From contig NZ_JAPDNT010000034.1 in assembly GCF_025989185.1 (NCBI RefSeq), positions 1 through 41,526 on the forward strand: a stretch of DNA of 41,526 nucleotides. Reading direction: 5' to 3'. Source of the DNA: Limobrevibacterium gyesilva. Its GTDB lineage: Bacteria; Pseudomonadota; Alphaproteobacteria; Acetobacterales; Acetobacteraceae. The position numbers and the translations under genes are program-made. Below, piece after piece: positions 8,530 through 16,366 of this stretch (position 1 is its first letter; every line of letters starts with the position of its first letter). Below the pieces are notes generated by a model that was not told the DNA's origin, searched no databases, and worked only from the letters and a program-made list of their open reading frames with translations.

Positions 8530-9129
8530 ATGGCGCTCCCGTCCGATACCGCGACCCATCCCTCGATCGACTTAGTGCGGCGCCGGACGATCCTCGCCGG
8601 CCTCGCTGCCGTGGCCGGCGCCACCCCGAGCGCTCCAGCCCGCGCCGCCACCGCATTCGCTGCCATCCCTATGGCGACGCACGAGCGCGGCATGCGCCTC
8701 GCCATCGCCGAGGCGATGAAGAACCCGCGCTTCCCCTTCGGCGCCGTCATCGTCCGCGCTGGCACCGAAACCGTGCTGGGCAACGGCGTGAACAATTTCC
8801 GCGGCAACCCGGTGCTGCACGGCGAGATCGCCTGCATCAACGACTACGTGGCGCGCAACGGCAACACCGGCTGGGACGACGTCGTGCTCTACACTACCGC
8901 GGAGCCCTGTGCGATGTGCATGAGCGCGCTGGTCTGGTCCGGCATCGGCGGCGTGGTGTTCGCCTCCTCGCTTGCCACCGTGATGCATTGGGGCCGCGGC
9001 GAATACGGCATCGATATTCCCGCCCGCGCGGTGGTCGAGGCTTCTCGCGGCTACAACGGCACGCTGCTCGGCGGCGTGCTCGCCGCCGAGACCGATGCGC
9101 TGTTCGCCAAAGCCGGCGCGCTGGATTAG
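8530..9129 (+). CDS. TAT-exported nucleoside/nucleobase deaminase (CDA fold)
   Basis: This 199-residue protein starts at 8530 (MALPSD), with AAGGA eight bases upstream. Residues 15-40 form a TAT leader (VRRRTILAGL plus hydrophobic run and ARA). The mature part has the cytidine-deaminase-like zinc site: HGE at 97-99 and PCAMC at 126-130, with TTAEPC as in guanine deaminase and tRNA adenosine deaminase relatives. The first motif is HGE rather than the common HAE; the zinc ligand His and catalytic Glu are kept. These enzymes hydrolytically deaminate bases or nucleosides and are normally cytoplasmic. Here the TAT leader predicts export of a folded, metallated enzyme. The gene lies between IS256 and IS701/IS5 remnants and has no evident operon partner, so it may be a passenger. 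The exact substrate is not readable. Confidence 0.85.
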   Translation: MALPSDTATHPSIDLVRRRTILAGLAAVAGATPSAPARAATAFAAIPMATHERGMRLAIAEAMKNPRFPFGAVIVRAGTETVLGNGVNNFRGNPVLHGEIACINDYVARNGNTGWDDVVLYTTAEPCAMCMSALVWSGIGGVVFASSLATVMHWGRGEYGIDIPARAVVEASRGYNGTLLGGVLAAETDALFAKAGALD

Positions 9130-9227
9130 CGCTACTTCGGCAGATTCTGGGTGGCGTTGCGGTTTTGGGATTCCTGCGGCGCGGTTTGGCATGATTTATA
9201 GACGGTCGGCTGCGAAGAGGGCCGACC

Positions 9228-9317
9228 ATGGAAAAGCACTGGAGAGCCGAGCTGGAAAGCTAGCTTGCGCCGCTTCTTGAGGATTTGCAGCATAAGTGCA
9301 GGGCACGGATGTGCCCA
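9228..9317 (+). pseudogene. N-terminal fragment of an IS701-family transposase
   Basis: ATG at 9228 opens MEKHWRAELES, which matches the start of IS701-family transposases, but codon 12 is TAG (9261-9263). Readable similarity (LAPLLEDLQHK, RARMCP) continues beyond it. The homology ends near 9317 and the matching C-terminus reappears at about 9644, with IS5 fragments between, so this is the left part of a broken element. It is too short to encode anything functional. Confidence 0.6.
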
Positions 9318-9367
9318 GCCCAGAGGGTCTTATGTACTTCTGCGAGGCTGTGGTCTAATGCAGTTGT

Positions 9368-9647
9368 ATGTCTTCGCTCGCCGGTGCACCCCGCAAGTCC
9401 TACCCATCTGACGTCAGCGACGACGAATGGTCGCTGGTTGTGACCTGACCCCATTTCTCGTTCAGTCGTAATAAGAGGCCGGGGTTGATTTGATCCTTGG
9501 TTGTCGCGGCTGGCAAAAGGCCGGCGTGCGAAGTGGTCCGAGTTCGCAGTTCGCCGGCCGGCCTCTCCGCAGAGGCCGCGGGCGTGGATCGAAGGTCCAC
9601 TTGGCCGTCGATATGCTGGGGCACTTGCTGGCGCTGCATGTTACGCC
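9368..9647 (+). pseudogene. IS5-family transposase fragments inside the IS701 remnant
   Basis: ATG 9368 encodes a 26-residue start of an IS5-type transposase (RKSYPSDVSDDEWSLV) ending at TGA 9446-9448. A second stretch at about 9585-9647 encodes the internal segment GSKVHLAVDMLGHLLALHVT in another frame, characteristic of the same family around its catalytic region. The roughly 140 bases between them, starting near GACCCCATTTCTCG, look like sequence from another element and are not assigned. The whole is non-coding wreckage. Confidence 0.6.
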
Positions 9648-9833
9648 AATCACCCCGCCTCAAACAGGCGAAGCGGGAAAAAAGATTCGCCGGCCCGCCA
9701 CCCCGCCCGAGCCTTCCAGCGATCCACACCACCATTATCGCCAAACTCCAACAACCGCCTCCCATGTGATGCCCGCATTGCCGCCGATCCTTTCCCCTGC
9801 ATATCTGCCAAAGTAATGATGGGCTGATCCGAC
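9644..9833 (+). pseudogene. C-terminal fragment of an IS701-family transposase
   Basis: The translated sequence aligns by eye with the C-terminus of the larger IS701 remnant at 13605-14627: PPPRPSLPAI here against PPKPTLPEIR there, followed in both by CPHC. A TGA lies just before CPHC, so the frame is broken. With the N-terminal fragment at 9228-9317 it brackets IS5 sequence, consistent with a nested insertion followed by deletions. Confidence 0.55.
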
Positions 9834-10004
9834 CGGGGCGTACCAGTACGGCTGGCAAGTAGGAGCCAGCGTCGGTTGGGATTCTTCAGTGCAAATGTTC
9901 TACAAATACATCAGCGATCGGGGGTTCTATAGACATTGCCTAGGATTTCTGCCAGTCGTTGCACCGGCGCCCGTCCGGGACCGGCCGCATTGGGGGAAGA
10001 CGAC

Positions 10005-11228
10005 GTGACACTGCAAATCACTGGCGGCAGGCCGCCACTCAGCCTGCACAAGGCTCGCGCACTCGTCGCGGTGATGGCCCTGCTGCCGGGCCTCGCGGTG
10101 CCCGCCGCCCTGGCGCTGCGCCCGGCGCCGGCGCTGGCGCAGGAGGCGGACCCGGCGGCGAAGCTCGCCGCGCTCGGCCTGCTGGTGGAGAAGCTGCCGG
10201 CCGGAACCGGCGCGAAGGCGACCCACGCCTACCAGCCCGGCAAGCTCGCCGAGGCGGTGCCGCTGCTGAAGGCAGCGGGGGTGGTGACGCTCGACCTCTC
10301 GCGCACCCGCACGGCCGACATCGCGGCGCTGAAGGACCTGGCCGGGCTCGTGGAGCTCGACCTGTCCCAGACGCCGGTGACCGATCTGGACGCACTGCGC
10401 GGGCTCGCCACGCTGCAGAAGCTCTATCTGAACGGCTCGCCGGTGGAGGATCTCGAGCCGCTGAAGGGGCTGACGGCACTGACCGAGCTCTACGCGGCGG
10501 GCACGCCGATCGTCTCGCTGGAGCCGCTGGCCGGGCTGAAATCGCTGCAGCGGCTCGGCGTCGCCGACAGCCAAGTGGTGAGCCTGGAGCCGCTGAAGGG
10601 GCTGTCCGGCCTGCAGCGCCTCTATGTCAGGCGCACGCCGCTGGCCGACCTGTCGCCGTTGAAGGGGCTGACCGGGCTGGTCCAGCTCGACGTCTCGGGC
10701 TCGCTGGTGGCCAGCCTCGCCCCGGTCGCCAGGATGACGGCGCTGCAGGACCTGTTCGTGGGTGGCACCAAGGTGACCGATCTCGGCCCGATCAAGGCGC
10801 TGCCAGCGCTGATCCATCTCGACCTGTCCCATCTTGCGGTGACGAAGCTCGATGCCATCAAGGGGCTGACCAAGCTGACGCGGTTGACGCTCACCGGCAC
10901 GCCGGTGAGCGACCTCGCGGCCCTGAAGGGCATGACGGCGCTACAATCGCTGAACCTGGCCGGCACGCCGGTGGCGAAGCTGGAGCCGCTGTCGGGCATG
11001 ACGGCGCTGACCCGGCTGTCGCTGTCGCGCACGAAGGCGGTGGACGTCGCGCCGCTGAAGGAGCTCTCCGCGCTGGAGGTGCTCGACCTGTCGGAAACGC
11101 CTGTGACGAATCTGGAGCCGATCAAGGCGCTGCCGAAGCTCCAGCGCCTCTATGTCGGCGGCAGCAAGGTGACGAACCGCGCGCCGGTGGCCGACAAGTC
11201 CGGTCTGGTCGTCTTCCCGAAGAGCTAG
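10005..11228 (+). CDS. Exported leucine-rich-repeat protein with fourteen 22-residue repeats
   Basis: The best start is GTG 10005, preceded by GGGGGAAG, giving 407 residues; a longer frame from a TTG at 9936 has no ribosome site. A basic N-terminus (LHKAR), a hydrophobic stretch and APALAQ give a Sec signal peptide ending near residue 46. After a short alpha-helical region, about fourteen consecutive repeats of 22 residues follow, each of the form xxLxLxxTxVxDLxPLKGLxxL. This internalin-like spacing forms a curved solenoid, usually used for protein or glycan binding. The final segment caps the solenoid (VADKSGLVVFPKS). There is no membrane anchor, sortase motif or catalytic domain. The gene is flanked on both sides by IS fragments and has no operon partner. 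The ligand is unknown; a secreted or periplasmic adhesion or inhibition role is only a guess. Confidence 0.85.
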   Translation: MTLQITGGRPPLSLHKARALVAVMALLPGLAVPAALALRPAPALAQEADPAAKLAALGLLVEKLPAGTGAKATHAYQPGKLAEAVPLLKAAGVVTLDLSRTRTADIAALKDLAGLVELDLSQTPVTDLDALRGLATLQKLYLNGSPVEDLEPLKGLTALTELYAAGTPIVSLEPLAGLKSLQRLGVADSQVVSLEPLKGLSGLQRLYVRRTPLADLSPLKGLTGLVQLDVSGSLVASLAPVARMTALQDLFVGGTKVTDLGPIKALPALIHLDLSHLAVTKLDAIKGLTKLTRLTLTGTPVSDLAALKGMTALQSLNLAGTPVAKLEPLSGMTALTRLSLSRTKAVDVAPLKELSALEVLDLSETPVTNLEPIKALPKLQRLYVGGSKVTNRAPVADKSGLVVFPKS

Positions 11229-11239
11229 AGCTAGTGTCC

Positions 11240-11455
11240 TGCTGACAAAATCTGGTAACCAGATCTTGGCTGCGGCGATATTGAGAAAGCTGAGGAAGGG
11301 CAGGCTGGCCTTGTCGTATCGCGTGGCGATGCGGCGGAACTGCTTGAGGCGGTTGAACATGCGTTCGACGCGATTGCGGTTACGGTAGGCGACGTAATCA
11401 TAGTCGATGGGCTGCTTGTGGTCCTTCTTCGGCGGGATGACCGGCTGGCGGGCAT
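11240..11455 (-). pseudogene. C-terminal fragment of an IS5-family transposase
   Basis: The minus-strand frame encodes the conserved IS5 C-terminal region: a PPKKDHKQ segment, then YVAYRNRNRVERMFNRLKQF, then RIATRYDKASLPFLSFLNIA. The catalytic N-terminal two thirds are missing and no terminal inverted repeat could be identified with confidence. It lies directly after the stop of the leucine-rich-repeat gene, on the opposite strand. Confidence 0.75.
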
Positions 11456-11511
11456 GGCGGTCTTCTTAAGCTTCCTGGCGGAAGTTCGATTTCAGGCAAG
11501 TTCGGTAAAGG

Positions 11512-11571
11512 TCGAATCCCGTCCCCGCAACCAACTTGACTTGCTCGCTCAAGCGCCGGCGTCCCCGGCGC
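11512..11571 (+). other. tRNA 3'-end-like sequence followed by a hairpin (possible att scar)
   Basis: Bases 11512-11533 read like the T-loop, 3' T-stem and acceptor end of a tRNA: TCGAATCC, then GTCCCCGCAACCA. The acceptor part (CCCCGCA-A-CCA) matches what is expected for initiator tRNA. The 5' half of the T-arm does not pair, and no D-arm or anticodon arm is present, so this is not a functional tRNA gene. Nineteen bases later GCGCCGG and CCGGCGC (11553-11571) form a seven-base-pair stem with a five-base loop, as found after real tRNA genes. A copied tRNA end is the usual trace left by integrases that target tRNA genes, but no integrase is visible. Confidence 0.4.
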
Positions 11572-11677
11572 CTTTGCCGTTTGCGGCGGCCCCCGCCAAA
11601 GCCAGGATCGCCCCCAGCTCTCCACGAATCTCGACGCGCAGGGTAACCGTCCGGTCGAGGCCGTTGACGGGTCTGGC

Positions 11678-12256
11678 TCAAGGTTGGACTGGCCAATCGC
11701 CCCGTGTGATGTGTTTGTGTTTTCCGAGGAGGCTTTCGATGAGAAAGAACTCCCGCACGATCCAGCCGATTGGCTCGATGGACATTTCTGGAACGTCGCT
11801 GAAGTCGTAGGAGAGGGTGACGTGTGGGTTGAATATCGGATCGACGTAGCGGCGGAGCCCTGTCTTGATGAGTGCGGTGGTGAGAGCCTGTCTGAAGTCT
11901 CTGAGCGCCGTGAGCTTGTCGGAGGCCCGCAGTAGGAATTGCCCTCGCGTGCCGCCGATGCGGTCGAAGGCGATCTCGAAGGGTGGCATTCTGACGTTTG
12001 ACGCGGCGGCCTGTGCGGCCGGCATGAGACTGGGCGGGATCTGATCGACGAAGTCTCCAAGATGATGAAGCGTGAGGTGCAAACGGTCCGCGTCGACGGG
12101 TCTGCCCGGCATGGTCCCGTCGATACACAGCTGTGCCATCAAACGCGTCAGGCTTTTGGTGGCAAGGGCATCCGGCCAGAGCCCGAAGAACAGCCGATAC
12201 TGCGGCTGGCTGTCGAACATCCCTCCGAACGAAGGCTGTTGTGCTGGGCGCGCCAT
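11678..12256 (-). CDS. thpR: 2'-5' RNA ligase / RNA 2',3'-cyclic phosphodiesterase (ThpR-type)
   Basis: This 192-residue protein starts at 12256 (MARPAQQ), preceded by AAGGAAGGTG; an ATG at 12277 is also in frame but lies upstream of that ribosome site. The two hallmark HxTx motifs of the 2H phosphoesterase fold are present, HLTL at 60-63 and HVTL at 145-148, about 85 residues apart, with the early strand YRLFFGLWPD typical of LigT/ThpR. Family members hydrolyse 2',3'-cyclic phosphates or reversibly join 2'-5' RNA ends in the cytoplasm. Length matches the family. It sits between IS5 and IS66 remnants, with its start only five bases from the IS66 transposase stop. It may now depend on IS66 transcription. 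Confidence 0.85.
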   Translation of the reverse strand: MARPAQQPSFGGMFDSQPQYRLFFGLWPDALATKSLTRLMAQLCIDGTMPGRPVDADRLHLTLHHLGDFVDQIPPSLMPAAQAAASNVRMPPFEIAFDRIGGTRGQFLLRASDKLTALRDFRQALTTALIKTGLRRYVDPIFNPHVTLSYDFSDVPEMSIEPIGWIVREFFLIESLLGKHKHITRGDWPVQP

Positions 12257-12261
12257 GGTGA

Positions 12262-13585
12262 TCACCTTCCTTTCCATTGCATCAGCTCGTCGATCCGGCT
12301 GATCGGGTGGCCCTGGGCGATCTTCATGAGCGTGTCGCGGAGATAGGCCTCGGGGTTGAGGTCGTTCATCTTCGCCGTCTCTACGATCGTATACATCGCC
12401 GCTGTCCGGTCCCCGCCGCTATCGGCGCCGGCGAAGAGGTAGTTCTTCCGGCCGAGCGCCACACCGCGGAGCGCATTCTCGGCGATGTTATTGTCGATCT
12501 CCAGCCTGACGTCGGCCAGGAAGCGCGAGAGTGCCTCGCGCCGCTTGATCGTGTAGTTGCACGCCTCGGCCAGGTCGGATTTGGCCGAGAGCTTCCGAAC
12601 GGTCGCGCCAGCCCAGCCGAAGAAGGCGTCGACGAGCGGCCGCGTCCTCGCTCGGTGCGCCAGACGCTCGTCAGGTGGTGCGAAGCGGGCCTTGTCCTCG
12701 ATGTCGTAGAAGCCGCGGATGCGGTCGATCGCTTCTTTGGCGACGGCGGACTGCTTGGCGACCCAGCAGTCGTGGAACTTCCGCCGACAGTGCGCCCACC
12801 ACGCCACCTCAATGATCCCGGCATTGGCGGCCGGACCCACCTTGGTCTGGCGTGGTGCATAGAGTGCCTCGAACCCGGCATAGGCGTCGGCCTGGAGGAA
12901 GCCGGTGAAGCCAACCAGATGCTTCGCCGGATGCTCGCCGGCCCGGTCCGGGCTGTAGAAGTAGGCGGCCGCCGGCGGTGCCGTGCCGCAGAATGGTCGA
13001 TCGTCGCGGACATAGACCCAGAGCCGGCCGGTCTTCGTCCGTCCCAGCCCCGGCGCCAGGACCGGCACCGTCGTGTCGTCGCCGCGCATCTTCTCGGCCG
13101 CGAAGACGTGCCGCCTGATCCCCTCGACGATCGGCCGAAGGAGCCAGGTTGACTGGCCGACCCAGTCGCTCAGGGTCGAGCGGTCGAGGTCGACGCCATC
13201 CCGGGCGTAGATCTCGCTCTGCCGGCAGAGCGGCAGGTGATCGCAGTACTTCGAGACCAGGAGATGGGCGAGCGTCGCCGGGGTCGCGCGACCACGCGGG
13301 GTCGGCATCGCCGGCGCCGGGGCCTTGGTGATCGCATCACACGCCTTGCAGGCATACTTCGGCCGGACGTGACGGATCACCTGGAAGCGGCCGGGGATGT
13401 AGTCCAGCACCTCGGTCACGTCCTCGCCGAGCTTCGCCATCCCGCCACCGCAGGCCGGGCAGGTGCAGGCACCACCATCGGCCGGCTCGTGCACGACCTC
13501 CTGGCGGGGAAGATGCTCGCGGAGCGGCTCGCGCTTCGCCTTCGACCGGGTGCGGACCGGAGCCGGACGATCCTCGGCATCGGCC
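12262..13585 (-). pseudogene. IS66-family transposase TnpC, 5'-truncated
   Basis: The longest methionine-type start gives 410 residues from a GTG at 13494, but the frame remains open and recognisable upstream (REPLREHLPRQEVVHEP), so this is the body of a longer TnpC (usually over 500 residues) missing its N-terminal leucine-zipper region. A zinc-finger-like CPACGG...YACKACD, the core GDDTTVPVL, ADAYAGF and EIDNNIAENALR (DDE residues) and the C-terminal segment HPISRIDELM are intact. The small accessory genes tnpA and tnpB are absent. The truncation point is where the IS701 remnant begins near 13600, suggesting insertion of or recombination with that element. Autonomous mobility is unlikely. 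Confidence 0.8.
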
Positions 13586-13604
13586 TTGTGAGCTGTTGCC
13601 GGTT

Positions 13605-14627
13605 TGGTGGACGGGTAGTTTAGCTCGCGGCAGCGATCTGCTCGGCCCCGACGGGCCGAAGAGCGTGCAGCCGATCGCTGTCCGGCTCGGGCTGCGCGGC
13701 CACGGCCAGTTGCATCATTTTGTCAGCGGCGCCGCCTGGGACGACGCGCCGCTCTGGCGCGTGCTGGCCGAGCAGGCGGACCGGTTGGTGGGCGGCGCAG
13801 ACGCTGTGCCGGTAATCGACGACACCGGCGTTCCGACGAAGGGGACGCTGTCGGTGGGCGTTGCCCCGCAATACTGCGGCGAACTTGGCAAGCAGGCCAA
13901 CTGCCAGTCGCTGGCGTCGCTCACCCTGGCGCGCCGCGAGGTGCCCGTGCCGGTAGGCCTGCGCCTGTTTCTGCCGAAGGCCTGGACCGACGACCCGGCC
14001 CCCGGGCGGCCGCGCCAGCAACCGGTGCCGAGTGAACCTGGCCAGGATGCCGCCTTGGCCCCGGCCGATCGCCGGTGGCGCCGCATCGCCTGGCGCCAGG
14101 GCAGCAAGGGCGTGCTCGCCGCCCGCTTCGCGGCCGTGCGCATACGGGTCGCCGACGGCCCAACCGTGCGTGAAGGCAAACACCTGCCGGGCGAGGAAGC
14201 GTGGCTGATTGGCGAATGGCGCCGCAGCGGCGAGCGCAAATCCCACCTCAGCAACCAGCCGCCGCGCACCTCGCTGCGCACGCTGGCCGTGACGATCAAG
14301 GCACGCCGGGTGTGTGAGCAGGTGCATCAGCAACTCAAGCAGGAACTTGGTCTCGGCTCGTTCGAAGGCCGATCGTGGACCGGATTGCATCGGCATGCGT
14401 TGATGGGCTGCACCGCGTTCGCCTATCTCCAGCATCTGCGGCTCAAAGTTGCGGCGGATCGGGGAAAAAAGCCGATCCCATGTGCCCTGCCGCCGAAACC
14501 GACGCTGCCTGAAATCCGACGCGCCGTCATCGAACGGCCGTTCAAACCGCCACTCCCACCTACCCGATGCCCGCATTGCCGCAACAGGCTGCCACCGACA
14601 AAGCCGAAAGTGCCAAAGCAGTGTTAG
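13605..14627 (+). pseudogene. IS701-family transposase, N-terminally truncated and internally deleted
   Basis: The frame reads with IS701-family motifs: GPKSVQPIAVRLGL, HGQLHHFVSGAAWDDAPLW, AVPVIDDTGVPTKG (first catalytic Asp region) and GVAPQYCGELGKQANCQ. Then, after AWTDDPA, it jumps to PGRPRQQP and continues with WRRIAWRQGSKG, the VCEQVHQQLKQELGLGSFEG segment and a C-terminal CPHC. About 100 residues between the first Asp region and WRR, normally carrying the second catalytic Asp (DAGYG type), are absent, as are about 40 N-terminal residues. It is therefore inactive. It abuts the truncated IS66 TnpC on its left. The 236 bases after its stop (14628-14863) contain nothing I can assign. Confidence 0.75.
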
Positions 14628-14863
14628 GTTGGCGATGCTGCAGGACCGGGGACAACGACAGTTGCTGACCACTCGCGAAGTGCAAAAGGCCCCGCCGGCG
14701 CCGCACATCCCTTCGTCGATGAACCGCCTGGTTACCGAGCAGGGCGTGTCGTCGCTGCGCGAACGATCCAAACAGTTCGAAGCGGCCAGATGCGACGGGC
14801 CAAGCTCGAGCGCGGCTCACGTTGGAACAGCAAAAGGACCATCAGTTGGTCGGATCGTCAAGC

Positions 14864-16366
14864 TCACGGGGGGGAGCCCTGCGGCATCCTGCGCAAGCCC
14901 GGCCGTAGCTTTTGGTACGGGTAGGCGCGCAGATCGGCCATGTGCAGACCGGGTGCCGCGGCGACGATGATGCTGCTGGCGATCGCCTCGTATTCGGCGC
15001 GGAAATGCACGCTGCTCTTGAGCACGATGATGGCGTGCTGCTCCGGCTCGATTCCGGCGTGGCGAAGCACCGCGGTATCGGCCGCCTGTAGGCGGCGCTC
15101 GGCGACCAGCACGCGCACGCCGCTGTGGCGCAGCAGCGCGGTCAGCCCGATCTCCCAGCGGTTGCCACGATACATCGGCCCTTGCGCGATAATGCGGCCA
15201 TCGGTCAATGCATCGACCGTGAATTCGGCCTCGACCGGCCGCTCTGGCACGGCACCGGAATGGGCGCCCAGCAGGAACCGCGCGGTAGCGCCGGTGCCGA
15301 GCGCATGCGCCTGTCGCGCAGCCTGCGGGTCGTGCAGCAGCGCCAGCACCGCATCGGGCGCCCGGGCGTCAAGCAGTGCGCGCAGCAGGCCGACGCCATC
15401 GCCGGTGCCGCCGGCGCCGGGATTGTCCTGGGTGTCGGCGATCACCACAGGCCGGCCGCTCGCAGCGAGCGCCAGCCGCACCGCTTTGGTGGCCTCCGGC
15501 AGTGGCCGCGAGAACTGCGACTCGGCGGCCAGAGCGACCCGTTCAAGCGCATCCGCGGCGGCCTCGGTGTCCGCCCCGAGCGTCCCCAGCGTCACGATCG
15601 ACGGCCCGCAATGCGCCACGTCGGCCGGCGGAAATCCGAGCGCGAGTTCTGCGCCGACCATGCCGGGCGCCGTCTCCAGCTCCCGGGCTGCCGCATAGAG
15701 CCCGCTTGCCGGCCCTCCCTCGCCGGTTGCCTGGGCGTGCAGGGGCACCAGGAACGGCAGCTGGCGAAACCCGACAGCAAAGCGCTCGCCAGCCAGGCAG
15801 CGCAGCAGCAGCCGAGCCGCGCGCGCACCGGTCCGCGCCATGTCGAGATGCGGGTAGCTGCGGAACATTGCCAGCCCGTCCAGCGCCGCCACCCGCGCCG
15901 GCGACAGATTTGCGTGAAGGTCGAAGCTCGCCACTACCGGCACGTCCGGCCCCAGCCGCGCGCGCAGCCGGCGGATCAGCTCCAGCTCCGGATCGTCCAG
16001 ATGCTCGGCGACCATCGCCCCATGCAGATCGAGATAGACGCCGTCGGGTCGGAAGCCGCCCGCTATGCCAGCGACGTTGACCCCGTCGACGATCATTCCG
16101 GCGATCGTCTCGAAGGCGTCCTTTGTCACCCGCCCGCAGGGCACCGCACTCGCCCAGGCAATCGGCATCACTGTGTGTCCGGCCTCGGCCAGCACCCGCA
16201 TCGCGCCTGTCACCGGTACGTTCATTCCATCGAGCCGCGTCACGATGTCGTCCCCCAATGTCAGCCCGGGCAGCGTCGCCGGGCGGAGGAACGCGTCGAG
16301 ATCGCCGGGAATGGGCGAGAAGCAGTTGGTCTCGTGGAAGAAGCCGGCGACGGCGACGCGGGTCAT
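14864..16366 (-). CDS. M81 family metallohydrolase (MlrC-like)
   Basis: This 500-residue protein starts at 16366 (MTRVAVAGF). The ATG overlaps the upstream TGA by four bases (ATGA). Conserved M81 stretches are HETN (11-14), DLHGAM (113-118), SFDLHAN (147-153) and ADTQDNPGAGGTGDG in the middle; together they provide the His/Asp zinc ligands and the C-terminal-domain loop. MlrC, the named family member, cleaves linearised microcystin and the tetrapeptide in Sphingomonads, while other members act on unknown amides. There is no signal peptide, so it is cytoplasmic. It is the last gene of the 12-gene transport/catabolism operon, fitting a role in hydrolysing an imported peptide or amide. Assignment to microcystin itself is not supported, since MlrA and MlrB are absent here. 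Confidence 0.85.
   Translation of the reverse strand: MTRVAVAGFFHETNCFSPIPGDLDAFLRPATLPGLTLGDDIVTRLDGMNVPVTGAMRVLAEAGHTVMPIAWASAVPCGRVTKDAFETIAGMIVDGVNVAGIAGGFRPDGVYLDLHGAMVAEHLDDPELELIRRLRARLGPDVPVVASFDLHANLSPARVAALDGLAMFRSYPHLDMARTGARAARLLLRCLAGERFAVGFRQLPFLVPLHAQATGEGGPASGLYAAARELETAPGMVGAELALGFPPADVAHCGPSIVTLGTLGADTEAAADALERVALAAESQFSRPLPEATKAVRLALAASGRPVVIADTQDNPGAGGTGDGVGLLRALLDARAPDAVLALLHDPQAARQAHALGTGATARFLLGAHSGAVPERPVEAEFTVDALTDGRIIAQGPMYRGNRWEIGLTALLRHSGVRVLVAERRLQAADTAVLRHAGIEPEQHAIIVLKSSVHFRAEYEAIASSIIVAAAPGLHMADLRAYPYQKLRPGLRRMPQGSPP

Noticed and set aside
9927-10832. 301-codon minus-strand open frame opposite the leucine-rich-repeat gene
   Set aside because: It is the antisense shadow of the repeats: low-complexity His/Gln/Arg-rich sequence with the same 22-residue periodicity, no ribosome site, while the plus strand has a signal peptide and clear LRR consensus.
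13620-14771. 383-codon minus-strand open frame over the IS701 remnant
   Set aside because: The opposite strand carries unmistakable transposase motifs; the minus frame is a compositional shadow.
14864-16366. Microcystin degradation (mlr) locus
   Set aside because: Only the MlrC-type family is present; MlrA and MlrB types are missing and M81 proteins are widespread with other roles.
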